A stretch of DNA of 64,000 nucleotides, from contig NZ_AP027365.1 in assembly GCF_030295995.1 (NCBI RefSeq), positions 868,001-932,000 on the forward strand, in the 5' to 3' direction. This document shows, piece by piece, positions 35,370-46,075 of the stretch. Numbering within the stretch: position 1 is the first letter of the stretch; every line of letters begins with the position of its first letter. This DNA comes from Thalassotalea hakodatensis. Lineage in GTDB: Bacteria; Pseudomonadota; Gammaproteobacteria; Enterobacterales; Alteromonadaceae. Made by a program: the position numbers and the translations under genes. The notes beneath the pieces were generated by a model that was not told where the DNA came from, searched no databases, and worked only from the letters and a program-made list of their open reading frames with translations.

Positions 35370-36189
35370 TGGTATTCTCTTGGTTTACGTGAACAGATAA
35401 TTGTGGGAATGGAATTTCGATTCCTGCGTTGTCCAGTTCAACTTTGATAGATTGCATTAGATCAAAATATACTGGCCAATAGTCACTGGTTTTTACCCAA
35501 GGGCGTACAACAAAATTAACTGAACTATCAGCTAATTCACTAACGCCTACAGTAACGTCTTCGTCTTTAAGTACTAATTCGTGTGCTTTCGCTACACGTG
35601 TAAGTATCTCTTTGGTTTTCGCTAAGTCGGCACTGTAGCCTACACCGATTACAAGATCAATCCTACGTGTCGGCTTAGTTGAGTAATTGGTAATGGTATC
35701 GGTGGTGATGGCACCATTTGGTACGATAACTGTTTTATTATCAGGAGATCTTAGGTTCGTTGAAAAAACATGTACTTCTTCAACAATTCCCGCTGTTCCT
35801 GCTATTTCAACAAAGTCACCCGCTCTAAAAGGCTTAAAGGTGATTAGTAAAATGCCTGAAGCAAAGTTTGATAAGGAGCCTTGAAGCGCTAAACCAATTG
35901 CTAAACCAGCGGCACCAACAATGGCAACTAATGACGTAGTATTAAAGCCTAAATGTGAAATAGCAGCAATGAAGGCAACCAATACAAGTAAGCCGTAAGC
36001 GAGGCTACAAATAAAGCTGCTGACGGTATCATCAACTTGCTTATGTTTTAGAATCTTGTTCAGTGTTGAGGCTATTATGCGTGCGACAATGCGACCGACG
36101 ATAAAGATTAAAAATGCAATGAGTATATTTAACGCGTAACTATAAAAGAGCTCTTGATTTTCAGCAAACCAGTTCATTAAATTTTCCAC
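35359..36189 (-). CDS. mscS: small-conductance mechanosensitive channel MscS
   Basis: An inner-membrane channel that opens on hypo-osmotic shock; 276 residues. Three hydrophobic helices (about 15-40, 60-85, 92-125) end in the pore helix region GAAGLAIGLALQGSLSNFASGILLITFKPFRAGDFVEI, the diagnostic motif. A C-terminal beta domain and alpha-beta tail (PFPQLSVHV) follow. It is immediately upstream of the DUF481 gene, with overlap. Confidence 0.96.
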   Translation of the reverse strand: MENLMNWFAENQELFYSYALNILIAFLIFIVGRIVARIIASTLNKILKHKQVDDTVSSFICSLAYGLLVLVAFIAAISHLGFNTTSLVAIVGAAGLAIGLALQGSLSNFASGILLITFKPFRAGDFVEIAGTAGIVEEVHVFSTNLRSPDNKTVIVPNGAITTDTITNYSTKPTRRIDLVIGVGYSADLAKTKEILTRVAKAHELVLKDEDVTVGVSELADSSVNFVVRPWVKTSDYWPVYFDLMQSIKVELDNAGIEIPFPQLSVHVNQENTNES

Positions 36190-36369
36190 GAGTACTCCCT
36201 CTGTGTCATAGAATAATTAGTCGACAAATTATAATAAATTTAACAGGCTAAGCCCATTGTTATTTTTAAAGACAGAAAGTTTTTAATGAAACGGTAATAG
36301 CAAAAGTGCCAAACTGAATGACTCAATTTAGCACTTTTAAAAGATTGGTATTGATTGAAATTTTTAATA

Positions 36370-37437
36370 CTAAGATTTTACTAGTGCGACCAGTTCACCT
36401 TTCGAGTAACGTTCGAACATTACATCGAGTGATACGGGGTTTATTTTTGACGCATTACCTGCGGTATTAAACGCTTCATAACGTGCTTTACAAATTTCAT
36501 ACATGGCTTTTGTTGATTCAGCAAGGTATTTTCGTGGGTCAAATTCACTTGGATTTTGTGCCATAAAACGACGAATAGCACCTGTAGAGGCTAATCGTAA
36601 ATCGGTATCAATGTTGACTTTACGAACACCGTTTTTGATACCTTCTTGAATTTGTTCAACAGGTACACCGTAAGTTTCGGGTATTGCGCCGCCATATTCG
36701 TTGATAGTAGCTAGCCAATCTTGTGGTACAGATGATGAACCATGCATAACTAAATGCGTATTAGGGATGCGTTGATGTATCGCTTTAATGCGATCGATTG
36801 ATAAAATATCGCCTGTCGGTGGGCGGGTAAATTTATATGCTCCATGTGATGTACCACATGCAATTGCTAAGGCATCTACTTGGGTTTTTTTAACGAAATC
36901 TGCAGCTTCTTCTGGGTCTGTTAACATTTGCTCTTGCGTTAGTTTCCCCACAGCACCAACACCATCTTCTTCACCAGCTTCGCCGGTTTCAAGTGAGCCT
37001 AAACAACCAAGCTCACCTTCAACTGAAACGCCGCAAGCATGAGCCATTTCAACTGTTTTTCGTGTAACATCCACGTTATATTCGTAACTTGACGGTGTTT
37101 TACCGTCTTCCATTAATGAGCCATCCATCATTACTGATGAAAAGCCGAGTTGTATAGATCGCTGACATACTGCTGGCGAGGTTCCATGATCTTGATGCAT
37201 AGCAACAGGAATGTGAGGGAACTCTTCAATAGCAGCTAATATAAGGTGGCGTAAAAAGGGGGCCCCTGCATATTTTCGAGCGCCAGCAGATGCTTGTAAA
37301 ATGACAGGACTGTCTGTTTCATCAGCTGCTAGCATAATCGCGCGAACTTGCTCTAAGTTATTTACGTTAAATGCTGGAATACCGTAATTAAATTCAGCGG
37401 CGTGATCTAACATTTGTCGCATGGAAACTAAAGCCAT
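36370..37437 (-). CDS. fba: class II fructose-bisphosphate aldolase
   Basis: Glycolysis/gluconeogenesis: splits fructose-1,6-bisphosphate; zinc-dependent, 355 residues. Zinc/active-site motifs: [36 protein letters not shown] and [12 protein letters not shown]. It lies after pgk in the tkt-epd-pgk-fba run but with a terminator and 329 bp between, so it has its own promoter. The length and sequence fit the longer class IIB-type form. Confidence 0.97.
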   Translation of the reverse strand: MALVSMRQMLDHAAEFNYGIPAFNVNNLEQVRAIMLAADETDSPVILQASAGARKYAGAPFLRHLILAAIEEFPHIPVAMHQDHGTSPAVCQRSIQLGFSSVMMDGSLMEDGKTPSSYEYNVDVTRKTVEMAHACGVSVEGELGCLGSLETGEAGEEDGVGAVGKLTQEQMLTDPEEAADFVKKTQVDALAIACGTSHGAYKFTRPPTGDILSIDRIKAIHQRIPNTHLVMHGSSSVPQDWLATINEYGGAIPETYGVPVEQIQEGIKNGVRKVNIDTDLRLASTGAIRRFMAQNPSEFDPRKYLAESTKAMYEICKARYEAFNTAGNASKINPVSLDVMFERYSKGELVALVKS

Positions 37438-37712
37438 GAAAAACTCCTAAGTTACAATTTTGGTTGAGGAAATAGCATTAAATTACTTTCACATCGAAAC
37501 AATTATGTTTCATTGTGTAATTCTAGCAGAAAGTTTTCATACTTTGCATCATTGTATTTTTATTGTTTAACGGTAAAAAAATAGTATTAACGTGTTTGCG
37601 ATGAAAATGGATAAGAATTACGAAAAAAAATGGCTGTTAATAGCGTGGAATAACAGAATTCATGAACTTATTTTTGAAATGTTACAACAAAACTTTTTTT
37701 TAATGAGATAAA
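37438..37712 (-). other. leader and promoter region of fba
   Basis: An AT-rich stretch without an open frame between the fba start and the pgk terminator. Nothing beyond ordinary promoter-like AT content is recognised; no riboswitch or repeat was seen. Confidence 0.4.
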
Positions 37713-37739
37713 AAAACCTTAGCAAGATGCTAAGGTTTT
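37713..37739. terminator. terminator of the tkt-epd-pgk transcript
   Basis: AAAACCTTAGC and GCTAAGGTTTT form an 11-bp stem with a 5-base loop, preceded on the plus strand by A6 and thus U-rich on the minus strand beyond the pgk stop. Confidence 0.85.
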
Positions 37740-37766
37740 ACAAGGAAAAGGTAGGGTTATTATATT

Positions 37767-38942
37767 TTAGCTTTTAGCCCGTGCTTCTAATACTGCAACT
37801 GCAGGTAATACTTTACCTTCAAGGAATTCTAAAAACGCCCCGCCACCCGTTGAAATATAAGAAACCTTATCAGCGATATTATATTTATCTACTGCTGCCA
37901 GTGTATCGCCGCCGCCTGCTACTGAAAACGCTTTGCTGTTTGCAATGGCCATTGATATCACCTCAGTGCCTTTAGCAAACGCATCAATTTCAAAGACGCC
38001 AACAGGACCATTCCATAATACTGTACCCGCATTTTTAATGATTTCTGCCACTTTAGCTGCTGTTTCCGGTCCGTAATCAATAATGTCATCTTCTGATTGA
38101 ACGTCAGTTAATGTTTTTACCGTTGCTACTGAGTCATGTTTCCAGTTGTCGAAACTATCACGTGTAACGGTTACATCATTGGCAAAAACAACCTCTGTTT
38201 TTTCACATAATCTCTGCGCTTCTGGGATCAAATCTTTTTCATAAAGCGAGTTACCCACTTCATTACCCGCGGATGCAACAAAAGTATTTGAAATACCGCC
38301 ACCAACAACAAGGGTATCGGCAATATTTGATAGTGAATCTAATACTGTTAGTTTAGTCGATACTTTAGAACCACCAACAATGGCAACTAAAGGTCGGGCA
38401 GGGTTATCAAGTGCTTTTGATAAAGCATCAAGTTCCGCTACTAATAAAGGGCCTGCACAGGCAACGGGGGCAAATTTAGCAACACCATGCGTACTTGCTT
38501 GTGCACGATGGGCAGTACCAAACGCATCCATCACATAAACATCACAAAGGGATGCAAGCTGCTTTGATAATGCTTCATCATCTTGCTTTTCACCTTTATT
38601 AAAGCGAACATTTTCAAAAACAACAAGCTCACCATCGGCAAGTTCAACACCATCTAAATAATCTTTGACTAAGCGCACTGGGCTTGAAAGAGCGTCGGCT
38701 AAGTAATTAACAACAGGTTGCATAGAATATTTATCTTCGTATTCACCTTCTGTTGGTCTACCTAAATGTGACATGACCATCACTTTTGCACCTGCAGCTA
38801 GAGCATGCTTAATCGTCGGTAGCGATGCTCGTAGTCGAGCATCTGAAGTGACTTTACCGTCAGCAATGGGTACATTTAAATCTTCACGGATCAATACGCG
38901 CTTACCAGCGAGATCCAAATCAGTCATTTTAATAACAGACAT
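37767..38942 (-). CDS. pgk: phosphoglycerate kinase
   Basis: Glycolysis: transfers phosphate from 1,3-bisphosphoglycerate to ADP; 391 residues. [36 protein letters not shown] and the C-terminal [13 protein letters not shown] with [16 protein letters not shown] are canonical. It lies 23 bp downstream of epd and is co-transcribed. Confidence 0.98.
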   Translation of the reverse strand: MSVIKMTDLDLAGKRVLIREDLNVPIADGKVTSDARLRASLPTIKHALAAGAKVMVMSHLGRPTEGEYEDKYSMQPVVNYLADALSSPVRLVKDYLDGVELADGELVVFENVRFNKGEKQDDEALSKQLASLCDVYVMDAFGTAHRAQASTHGVAKFAPVACAGPLLVAELDALSKALDNPARPLVAIVGGSKVSTKLTVLDSLSNIADTLVVGGGISNTFVASAGNEVGNSLYEKDLIPEAQRLCEKTEVVFANDVTVTRDSFDNWKHDSVATVKTLTDVQSEDDIIDYGPETAAKVAEIIKNAGTVLWNGPVGVFEIDAFAKGTEVISMAIANSKAFSVAGGGDTLAAVDKYNIADKVSYISTGGGAFLEFLEGKVLPAVAVLEARAKS

Positions 38943-38965
38943 AAGTTGTTCCTATAATGAGTTCA

Positions 38966-39979
38966 TTATGGTAGATCTGCCATCACTTTAGCAGTATCTA
39001 GCATTCTATTGGCGAATCCCCATTCGTTGTCACACCAAACGAGCATTTTAACTAAACGTTTATGACTTACACGCGTTTGATTACCATCGACAATGGCTGA
39101 ATGTGGATCATGGTTAAAGTCTATCGATACTAAAGGTTCTTCCGTATACCCAAGGATCCCTTGTAAACCATTGTTTTGTGCGTTAACAATGGCTTGATTT
39201 ATTTGTGCAATGGATACATCACAGCTAACCGTTAGACTAAGATCCATTGCAGTAACATTGATGGTAGGTACGCGCACAGCAATAGCTTCAAATCGTCCTG
39301 AAAACTTAGGTAGAATTCGTTCAATACCAGCGGCTAACTTGGTGTCAACAGGAATGATGGATTGGCTCGCCGCTCTTGTTCTTCTAAGATCAGGATGATA
39401 TGCATCAATCACTTGTTGATCATGCATTGACGAATGAATTGTTGTAATCGTGCCGCTTTCAACACCAAAGGCATCATCAATCACTTTAATGACTGGTACA
39501 ATACAGTTCGTAGTACAAGAGCCATTACTGACAACCTGATGATCGGTAGTTAGCGTGTTATCGTTAATACCATATATGATGGTTGCGTCTAAATCTTTCG
39601 CACCTGGGTGTGAGTAAAGCACTTTAGAGGCACCTTGCTTAAGATGGGCAAGTCCATCGGCTTTAGAGTTATATTTACCAGTACAATCAAGTACGATATC
39701 TGCTTGATAGGATTTCCAGTTAATATTTTTTATGTCAGCTTCATGTGTCAAGTAAATGTCATCACCGGCTATATTTAATCGGTTGCTTTCACGTGAAACG
39801 GCAAATGAAAATCGCCCATGTGTGCTGTCGTATTTTAATAAATGGGCAATCCCATCAGGATCTGCTAGTTCGTTGATGGCAACGAGTTGTAAATCTTTGC
39901 GATGATTGTGTTCATATAAGGCACGAGCAACGCTACGACCAATACGACCAAATCCATTGATAGCGATTTTTGTAGGCAT
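38966..39979 (-). CDS. epd: erythrose-4-phosphate dehydrogenase (GAPDH-like)
   Basis: Oxidises erythrose-4-phosphate for pyridoxal phosphate synthesis; 337 residues. The Rossmann motif [18 protein letters not shown] and the active cysteine in [13 protein letters not shown] are visible. The position between tkt and pgk and the Epd-type [22 protein letters not shown] and [13 protein letters not shown] favour Epd over GapA, which in this group normally sits elsewhere; a true glyceraldehyde-3-phosphate role cannot be excluded. Confidence 0.88.
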   Translation of the reverse strand: MPTKIAINGFGRIGRSVARALYEHNHRKDLQLVAINELADPDGIAHLLKYDSTHGRFSFAVSRESNRLNIAGDDIYLTHEADIKNINWKSYQADIVLDCTGKYNSKADGLAHLKQGASKVLYSHPGAKDLDATIIYGINDNTLTTDHQVVSNGSCTTNCIVPVIKVIDDAFGVESGTITTIHSSMHDQQVIDAYHPDLRRTRAASQSIIPVDTKLAAGIERILPKFSGRFEAIAVRVPTINVTAMDLSLTVSCDVSIAQINQAIVNAQNNGLQGILGYTEEPLVSIDFNHDPHSAIVDGNQTRVSHKRLVKMLVWCDNEWGFANRMLDTAKVMADLP

Positions 39980-40034
39980 ATCTAAAGAAAGTTACCTTGG
40001 GAAATAAAGCGCCATTATTAATGGCGCTATTAAA

Positions 40035-42017
40035 TTATAAGCTGTTTACCGTGTTAACAACATTTTCAACAGTAAAACCAAAGTGCTCAAACAATGCATT
40101 TCCTGGCGCTGACTCACCAAAGGTCGTCATGCCAACCACCTTGCCTGCAAAGCCTACATACTTATACCAAAAGTCAGTATGTGCAGCTTCAATAGCAACA
40201 CGCTTAGTAACAGAGCTTGGTAGTACAGACTCTTTATAGGCATCACTTTGCTGATCAAAAATATTGCTTGAAGGCATCGATACAACACGTACTTTATCAC
40301 CAAGAGTTTCGGCTGCTTTTAACGCTAGCGAAACTTCAGAACCCGTGGCAATTAAAATGACGTCAGGTGTACCGTTACTATCTTTAACAATATAACCACC
40401 TTTAGCAATGTTACTTACCTGTTCAGTACTACGTGATACAGCAGGTAATCCTTGGCGTGAAAATACTAATGCCGTTGGTGCATTTTGTCTTTCAATGGCA
40501 TTTTTCCACGCAACAGCTGATTCAGTAGCGTCGGCAGGACGCCATGTCACCATATTGGGTGTTGTACGTAAATTGGTTAATTGCTCGATCGGCTGATGAG
40601 TTGGACCATCTTCACCTTGCCCAATGGAATCATGGGTATAAACAAAGATATTTTGGATACCCATTAATGCAGACATACGAACTGCATTACGTGCGTACTC
40701 CATAAACATCATGAAAGTTGCGCCATAATTAATGAAGCCGCCATGCAATGAAATACCGTTCATGATGCCAGACATACCGAATTCACGAACACCATAATAA
40801 ATATAATTACCGGCAGGATCGTCTTGAATACCTTTAGAGCCTGACCATAGGGTTAAATTTGAACCCGCTAAATCAGCAGAGCCACCTAATAACTCAGGTA
40901 AAATAGCCCCAAATGCTTCAATGGTATTTTGTGATGCCTTTCTTGAAGCAATGTTTTCTGACTTCTCTTGGCATTCTTGAATAAGTGCGTTTGCTTTTGC
41001 TTCGAATTCAGCAGGAAGATCGCCATTAATTACTCTTCGTTCATATTCTGCTGCAAGTTCTGGGTGTGCATTTTTATATGCCGCGAACTTTTCTTGCCAG
41101 CTTGCTTGTGCTGTTTGGCCTTTTTCTTTTTGATCCCATTGGCTGTATATATCAGCGGGTACTTCAAAAGAGGCATGTGGCCAATTTAAAAATTTACGTG
41201 CTGCTGCAATTTCATCATGGCCTAACGGAGCACCGTGACAGTCATGTGAACCTGATTTATTAGGGGCGCCAAAACCAATGATTGTTTTACAACAAATCAT
41301 TGTTGGTTTGTCAGTAATTAGATGAGCCTGTTCTATCGCTTCTTTTATCGCGTGTGGGTCATGTCCATCAACGTCTGCGATTACATGCCAGCCGTAAGAT
41401 TCAAACCGTTTTGGGGTATCGTCAGAGAACCAACCTTCAACATGACCATCTATGGAAATCCCGTTATCATCCCAAAAAGCGACAAGCTTACCTAGGCCTA
41501 ACGTACCGGCTAAAGAGCATACTTCATGTGAAATGCCTTCCATTAAACAGCCATCACCTAAAAAGCAATAAGTGTAATGGTCAACAATGTCGTGACCTTC
41601 GCGGTTAAACTGCGCCGCTAAGGTTTTTTCGGCAATTGCCATACCTACCGCATTTGAAATACCTGCGCCTAGTGGGCCTGTGGTTGTTTCAACACCTGGT
41701 GTATAGCCATACTCAGGATGACCGGGCGTTTTTGAATGCAACTGACGGAAGTTTTTAATTTCTTCAATTGGCAGGTCATAACCTGATAAATGTAATAGAG
41801 AGTATATAAGCATTGAGCCATGACCATTCGAAAGGATAAATCGATCACGATCTACCCAATTAGGATCGGTAGGGTTATGCTTTAGAAAGTCGCGCCATAG
41901 AACTTCGGCAATATCTGCCATGCCCATAGGGGCTCCTGGGTGACCTGAGTTTGCTTGTTGTACTGCGTCCATGCTTAATGCACGAATAGCATTAGCGAGA
42001 TCTTTACGCGATGGCAT
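40035..42017 (-). CDS. tkt: transketolase
   Basis: Pentose phosphate and Calvin-type carbon shuffling, thiamine diphosphate-dependent; 660 residues. [18 protein letters not shown] at the N-terminus, the TPP motif [51 protein letters not shown] and the C-terminal domain (VESMP-like [15 protein letters not shown]) are clear. It starts the tkt-epd-pgk operon; 55 bp separate it from epd. Confidence 0.98.
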   Translation of the reverse strand: MPSRKDLANAIRALSMDAVQQANSGHPGAPMGMADIAEVLWRDFLKHNPTDPNWVDRDRFILSNGHGSMLIYSLLHLSGYDLPIEEIKNFRQLHSKTPGHPEYGYTPGVETTTGPLGAGISNAVGMAIAEKTLAAQFNREGHDIVDHYTYCFLGDGCLMEGISHEVCSLAGTLGLGKLVAFWDDNGISIDGHVEGWFSDDTPKRFESYGWHVIADVDGHDPHAIKEAIEQAHLITDKPTMICCKTIIGFGAPNKSGSHDCHGAPLGHDEIAAARKFLNWPHASFEVPADIYSQWDQKEKGQTAQASWQEKFAAYKNAHPELAAEYERRVINGDLPAEFEAKANALIQECQEKSENIASRKASQNTIEAFGAILPELLGGSADLAGSNLTLWSGSKGIQDDPAGNYIYYGVREFGMSGIMNGISLHGGFINYGATFMMFMEYARNAVRMSALMGIQNIFVYTHDSIGQGEDGPTHQPIEQLTNLRTTPNMVTWRPADATESAVAWKNAIERQNAPTALVFSRQGLPAVSRSTEQVSNIAKGGYIVKDSNGTPDVILIATGSEVSLALKAAETLGDKVRVVSMPSSNIFDQQSDAYKESVLPSSVTKRVAIEAAHTDFWYKYVGFAGKVVGMTTFGESAPGNALFEHFGFTVENVVNTVNSL

Positions 42018-42341
42018 AGTGGCTCCAACTATTTTATTTTTTCATATGAGGGTGTTTTTTAGAGACGCTATTTTTACGCAGTAAGGCCGTGACTGCAAAT
42101 GTTATTACGCTATTTATTATATTTTGTTCATTGATGAATAACTTCTATTGCATATGCGACAAGATCAGTGATTGAGCGTGTTACTTAAGAGGTGATTTTA
42201 AATCAGAAACTGAGCCTAAGAGTAACGATTGTTCAAAAAATAACTTGTTTTTAAGATAAACTATTGAATTAAAGATATTTATCAGATAAGTTGGTTAGGT
42301 AGTAGACAAAATAACAATGATAAACCTGCTTGGATATAACA
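42018..42341. other. intergenic region upstream of tkt
   Basis: 324 bp without a convincing gene. It must contain the tkt promoter on the minus strand. A minus-strand frame at 42269-42472 is a shadow of the small ORF that follows. No repeats or RNA gene recognised. Confidence 0.4.
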
Positions 42342-42476
42342 ATGAAACAGTCGTCTTCAAAAGGAATAAAGCTGACAACCGTCATATTAGCAGTCTTTGT
42401 GTTGGCATTATCTGCCGTACTAAGTAATACCTCAGTTGCAGACGACAAGGAAGTAAGTACAGAATTAGCCAATTAA
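42342..42476 (+). CDS. small secreted or membrane peptide
   Basis: An open frame of 44 codons: a basic start MKQSSSKGIK, a hydrophobic stretch of 16-18 residues (TTVILAVFVLALSAVLS), then a possible signal-peptidase site near SVADD and a polar tail ending ELAN. This is the layout of an exported small peptide. A weak GGA precedes the ATG. It is followed by a long terminator-like hairpin. No family is recognised; a chance ORF is possible. Confidence 0.4.
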   Translation: MKQSSSKGIKLTTVILAVFVLALSAVLSNTSVADDKEVSTELAN

Positions 42477-42512
42477 TACTTTATTGTACGTTGCCCTAAT
42501 TCAGTTATTTAT

Positions 42513-42570
42513 AAAAACCGCAATAGTGAAGTGATCCCATTAAGTTGGACACTTCATAGTTGCGGTTTTT
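42513..42570 (+). terminator. two-tier terminator hairpin after the small ORF
   Basis: AAAAACCGCAA (42513-42523) pairs with TTGCGGTTTTT (42560-42570), and inside it TGAAGTG (42527-42533) pairs with CACTTCA (42550-42556), separated by matching TAG bulges. A T-run follows on the plus strand and an A-run precedes it, so it can act both ways. Confidence 0.7.
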
Positions 42571-42735
42571 TTATGGCTTCTTCATCAGGCCTCGAATCTG
42601 GAACAGCGCTTTAGGAGGGCGTCGTTATAAAACTCTTAGGATTACATCTGTCCTGCGAAGGTTCTAGTTCTTCTATAGTAATATGCTGTAGTAGTAATTT
42701 AACTGTGAAAATTTATTAGGCTATGAAAATTACGT

Positions 42736-42812
42736 TGGCGCTTCCGGCAAGATTCGAACTTGCGGCTTTCTCCTTAGGAGGGAGACACTCTATCCAGCTG
42801 AGTTACGGAAGC
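42736..42812 (-). tRNA. tRNA-Arg(CCU)
   Basis: The minus strand folds into a 77-nt tRNA with an encoded CCA. Acceptor strands GCTTCCG and CGGAAGC pair, the discriminator is G, the D-arm is ACTCAGCTGGATAGAGT, the anticodon arm CTCCCTCCTAAGGAG carries CCU, and the T-arm is GCAAGTTCGAATCTTGC. It reads AGG. The preceding 259 bp after the small ORF contain no other gene. Confidence 0.92.
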
Positions 42813-43132
42813 TTTTATATATCACCTTTTGTTTCAAGCATCGATCATACTAATAACATGTTTATCAATTCAATATCTGAACAGAGATTTTTATCGATTT
42901 TCTGTCGACCATGTTACCCCTACATATGCTTTCATTGCTATCCTAAATGAGTAAGGGCGCAAAAGATCAACAGACCCTAGTTAATGACGCACAAATCTAC
43001 CTTGCACTAAGAAAAAACTTCGTGCTAGAGCAGTGTGATAAATAAAAAGCTTACCGTTTCAGTTGATTAGCTAACTTCTTATCCCGAGCTTAGGTTAAGT
43101 AAAAATTTAATGACAGCTAAGTTAAGAACGTC
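42813..43132. other. intergenic region without recognised genes
   Basis: 320 bp between the tRNA-Arg 5' end and the oxidoreductase 3' end. Short frames here have no coding character. The tRNA promoter must lie near its left edge on the minus strand. Confidence 0.4.
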
Positions 43133-44122
43133 CTAAAGTATCACTTGATTATCAGAGGGGAAAACAACATTCGTTTGATGTCGTATCTCAGTAATTATTC
43201 TCGCTACAGATAAAGATCTAGCGACTTTATCTACGTCCATTTCGCCAGACTGCACACACTTTGCAAATTCTATCGCTTCATAATACATGGGATTATTGTG
43301 CTGTACTTCAGTCAGGTCGTTTTCAGTTTGCCCTTTTCTGCATAGCAATACCTGCTCCATCTGCGATAGGTTTTTTACTTGGACTGAACCGTTTTCACCT
43401 TGTATCTCACTATTGACGAATGAGTGACTTACTTTCGAGTGTGCAATAACAAGGGTAAAATTAGGATAAACAAAAATGACTTGTCCATTACCATCAACAC
43501 CTGAAGCCAAAAGGTTTGCTGAGGCTTTTATCGACCTTGGTTCACCAAACAATGCAACAGCAGTTGCAACACAATAGTAACCAATATCCATTATTGAACC
43601 ATTCGCGAAAGTGGGGTTGAAAGTATTTGGGTTTTCACCCTTAATATATTTTGAATAACGAGAAGAATATTGGCAAAAGTTTAGATGCGCTTGAGTGATT
43701 CTACCAATATTATTGAGGCTATTCTGAACTACTTTGAAGTTCGGTAAGAACTCTGTGAGAAATGCTTCAAAAAGCACCACATTGTTTTCTTCGGCAACCC
43801 TAAACATTTCTTTTGCTAGCTGAAAGTCAGAGGCTAGCGGTTTTTCACATATAACGTGTTTGCCAGCTTTTAGCATTTGAACAGATTGTTCAAAATGTAG
43901 TGAGTTAGGGCTAGCAATGTATACAGCATCTATTTCTGAACAACTCGCTAATTCATCTAGGCAGTTGAATACAAATCTTGCACTGTGCTTGGTGGCTAGA
44001 GCTTCAGCTTTTTTCGCGCTCCGAGAGTAAATACCTGCGATATCGAACAAATTGGTATGTTTAATCGCACCTAAAAACTGTTCTGTGATGATATTAGAAC
44101 CTACAGTAGCTATTCGAATCAT
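43133..44122 (-). CDS. Gfo/Idh/MocA family oxidoreductase
   Basis: An NAD(P)-dependent sugar or inositol-type dehydrogenase of 329 residues. The Rossmann start IRIATVGSNIITEQFLGAIKH and the EKP motif (HVICEKPLASDF) near residue 95 are the family marks, with the C-terminal alpha-beta domain including GSIMDIGYYCVATAVALFGEP. It stands alone between gene-poor stretches, so its substrate and pathway cannot be deduced. Confidence 0.9.
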   Translation of the reverse strand: MIRIATVGSNIITEQFLGAIKHTNLFDIAGIYSRSAKKAEALATKHSARFVFNCLDELASCSEIDAVYIASPNSLHFEQSVQMLKAGKHVICEKPLASDFQLAKEMFRVAEENNVVLFEAFLTEFLPNFKVVQNSLNNIGRITQAHLNFCQYSSRYSKYIKGENPNTFNPTFANGSIMDIGYYCVATAVALFGEPRSIKASANLLASGVDGNGQVIFVYPNFTLVIAHSKVSHSFVNSEIQGENGSVQVKNLSQMEQVLLCRKGQTENDLTEVQHNNPMYYEAIEFAKCVQSGEMDVDKVARSLSVARIITEIRHQTNVVFPSDNQVIL

Positions 44123-44520
44123 ATCTTAATTTAAATTCCTTCATTAGGTTGCTGAGTAATGGCAGTTTCTATAATTTTTCACAGAGAGTGCGTATCAAAT
44201 AGGCTTTGACTGTATTTAAGGTCAACATTTCGCGGTTGACCCTGTAAAATAAAATTATCTATTATGTCTATACAAGCCACCTTTAAGTAGAATTGGCCCC
44301 CAGTCACTTGACTCAACAACTAACAGACCCTAAATATCGATTTAACTCAAGTAATTAACTAACTTGATATTGGCCTACTCATTAAAAAACCAAATTAAAG
44401 CTAAACGCAAAAATAAGAAAATACCGTACTTATCGTTTTTTTATAGTACTGATAGTGTCAAATCATCATAATAAATACACTTTTGGCATTATTATAAGCT
44501 TTAATAAAAACTGACTGTAA
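44123..44520. other. intergenic region without recognised genes
   Basis: About 400 bp of AT-rich sequence upstream of the oxidoreductase, containing its promoter and no open frame of note. It adjoins the tRNA-like fragment. Confidence 0.4.
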
Positions 44521-44572
44521 GTTGAACGATAGGGCTAGAAGGCCCAGTGTTATCCAGTTAAGCTATGAGGAC
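44521..44572 (-). pseudogene. tRNA-Arg(UCU)-like fragment
   Basis: On the minus strand GTCCTCATAGCTTAACTGG and the following bases resemble the acceptor 5' strand and D-arm of a tRNA; GGGC-CTTCTA-GCCC resembles an anticodon arm with UCU. The T-arm is degenerate and no 3' acceptor strand pairing with GTCCTCA follows, nor a CCA. It looks like the 5' portion of a decayed or transposed tRNA-Arg gene, perhaps a leftover of element integration. Confidence 0.45.
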
Positions 44573-44657
44573 GAAACCTCGGTTAATTTAAACGTTATTC
44601 TTAGTATTGATCAATAGCTAAACAGTATTGGTTCTACTTGCACAGCGATTCATATCT

Positions 44658-45824
44658 TTAATAGCGCACAACGACATCATTTATTTGAATGCTGTCGATT
44701 AAAGCGCCATCAGTGGTTTGAGCAACAGCATTTGATTGCGATACTTGAATCACTTTTACGTTAAACGGACTCACATTAAACCCTGCATATGAGTGGCCAC
44801 TGTCTGTTATAAAATTTTTGAGGTGTAACAATGAAAATTCATCACCAATTTGCACACCATGCTGTTTTCCTAGATTAAATCGAACTTGATTAGCGTTCAC
44901 TTGTACAATTTTACCGCGAGTAGGTTGACACATCATGTTGTCATCGATATCAGTACTTACTTGGTTTAGCGCTTGATCGATGATTTGACCGTAACGACTT
45001 TGCCAGAAAACATGTGAGTGAGGGTCTACCTGTTCGCGTTTATTGAATGTCCATGGTGCTGCGTTTCGGTAGGTTTTTTCAAATAATCGTTCACCATTAG
45101 CACCATTATAAATATGCACGGTTAATTGAAAAAAGCGTTCAAATATATCTTCTTGCCAAAATGCCCAAGAGTTTTCAGCTTGTGTGGCGAATGAGACATC
45201 TTCAATTTCTGAATACATAACGTATTGGCTGTCGGTGATATTGGCTAATGACATTGACACCGCTTTAATTTTATCTAGCTGTAAACTATTGTTATATCTT
45301 GAAAAGGCACTACTTGATTTCACAGATAATTGCGGTGAAAGGTAGGTGCCATTTTGTTTTATCTGATCAGATAAGCGTTTCATTATCGCTGAATCAAGGG
45401 AGTAAATGCCGCCAATATTGGCCTGTTCTCTATGCACTAAATGGCTTTTAGTGATCAGCATAGACTTACGATAATCAGCGGAAAAACATTGCCGCGTTTG
45501 CGGAATGATATCTGCTCTTATGGTCACTGTGATGGTTTTATCTTCATGAGTTTCATCTATAATTTCAAAAGCATTAATATTGCCAGTAGCGCGAATATTG
45601 ATTTCATTCTGAGTTAGCAGACCGTTGACCACTTGTTGAACACTTGAAACAGAAGCACCTGCAACGAGTAGAGCTTTTTTAAGTGCATTTTCAATGGCTT
45701 TTGTTCGTGCTTCTATAGAGTCACCTTGGATCACATATGCATGCCCCTGTGATTCATACCACTGGGCGTGTATAGGGCTTACTAATAGACATAAAAATAA
45801 AATTACAAAGCTTAGTCGTTGCAT
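44658..45824 (-). CDS. flgT: flagellar H-ring/basal body protein FlgT
   Basis: A periplasmic protein of 388 residues that builds the H ring around the polar flagellar basal body in Vibrio-type motors. A signal peptide (MQRLSFVILFLCLLVSPIHA) is followed by WYESQGHAYVIQGDSIEARTKAIENALKKALLVAGASV, typical of FlgT. It is transcribed opposite to flgO-flgP, as is usual. No sigma-54 or sigma-28 site was recognised upstream. Confidence 0.92.
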   Translation of the reverse strand: MQRLSFVILFLCLLVSPIHAQWYESQGHAYVIQGDSIEARTKAIENALKKALLVAGASVSSVQQVVNGLLTQNEINIRATGNINAFEIIDETHEDKTITVTIRADIIPQTRQCFSADYRKSMLITKSHLVHREQANIGGIYSLDSAIMKRLSDQIKQNGTYLSPQLSVKSSSAFSRYNNSLQLDKIKAVSMSLANITDSQYVMYSEIEDVSFATQAENSWAFWQEDIFERFFQLTVHIYNGANGERLFEKTYRNAAPWTFNKREQVDPHSHVFWQSRYGQIIDQALNQVSTDIDDNMMCQPTRGKIVQVNANQVRFNLGKQHGVQIGDEFSLLHLKNFITDSGHSYAGFNVSPFNVKVIQVSQSNAVAQTTDGALIDSIQINDVVVRY

Positions 45825-46016
45825 TGCTCACCTGATTTATCTTGGCTTTGATCCTGCATTTGATTTTTATAGTTTAGTTAACGTTTTGCATCTGGTGTAT
45901 TCATTCGCACGATACGAAAGCATAAACTATGTGTCAAAGGCTCGACTCATATATGGTTAATGAGTGTGATGCATATTCTATGCCTATAGTTTTTTCGATA
46001 CATGGCGTTGATGAGT

Positions 46017-46032
46017 TGGCGTAATTTTTGCT
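46017..46032 (+). promoter_or_regulatory. sigma-54 promoter of flgO-flgP
   Basis: TGGCGT-N5-TTGCT carries the GG and GC doublets at the -24/-12 spacing required by RpoN, 44 bp before the flgO start. Confidence 0.65.
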
Positions 46033-46075
46033 TTGTGAATAACTATAAAATTTAGTTGTATTTGAGGGGAGCTCA

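Noticed and set aside
42269-42472. Minus-strand 67-codon frame opposite the small peptide ORF
   Set aside because: The plus-strand frame has the signal-peptide layout; this one is its shadow.
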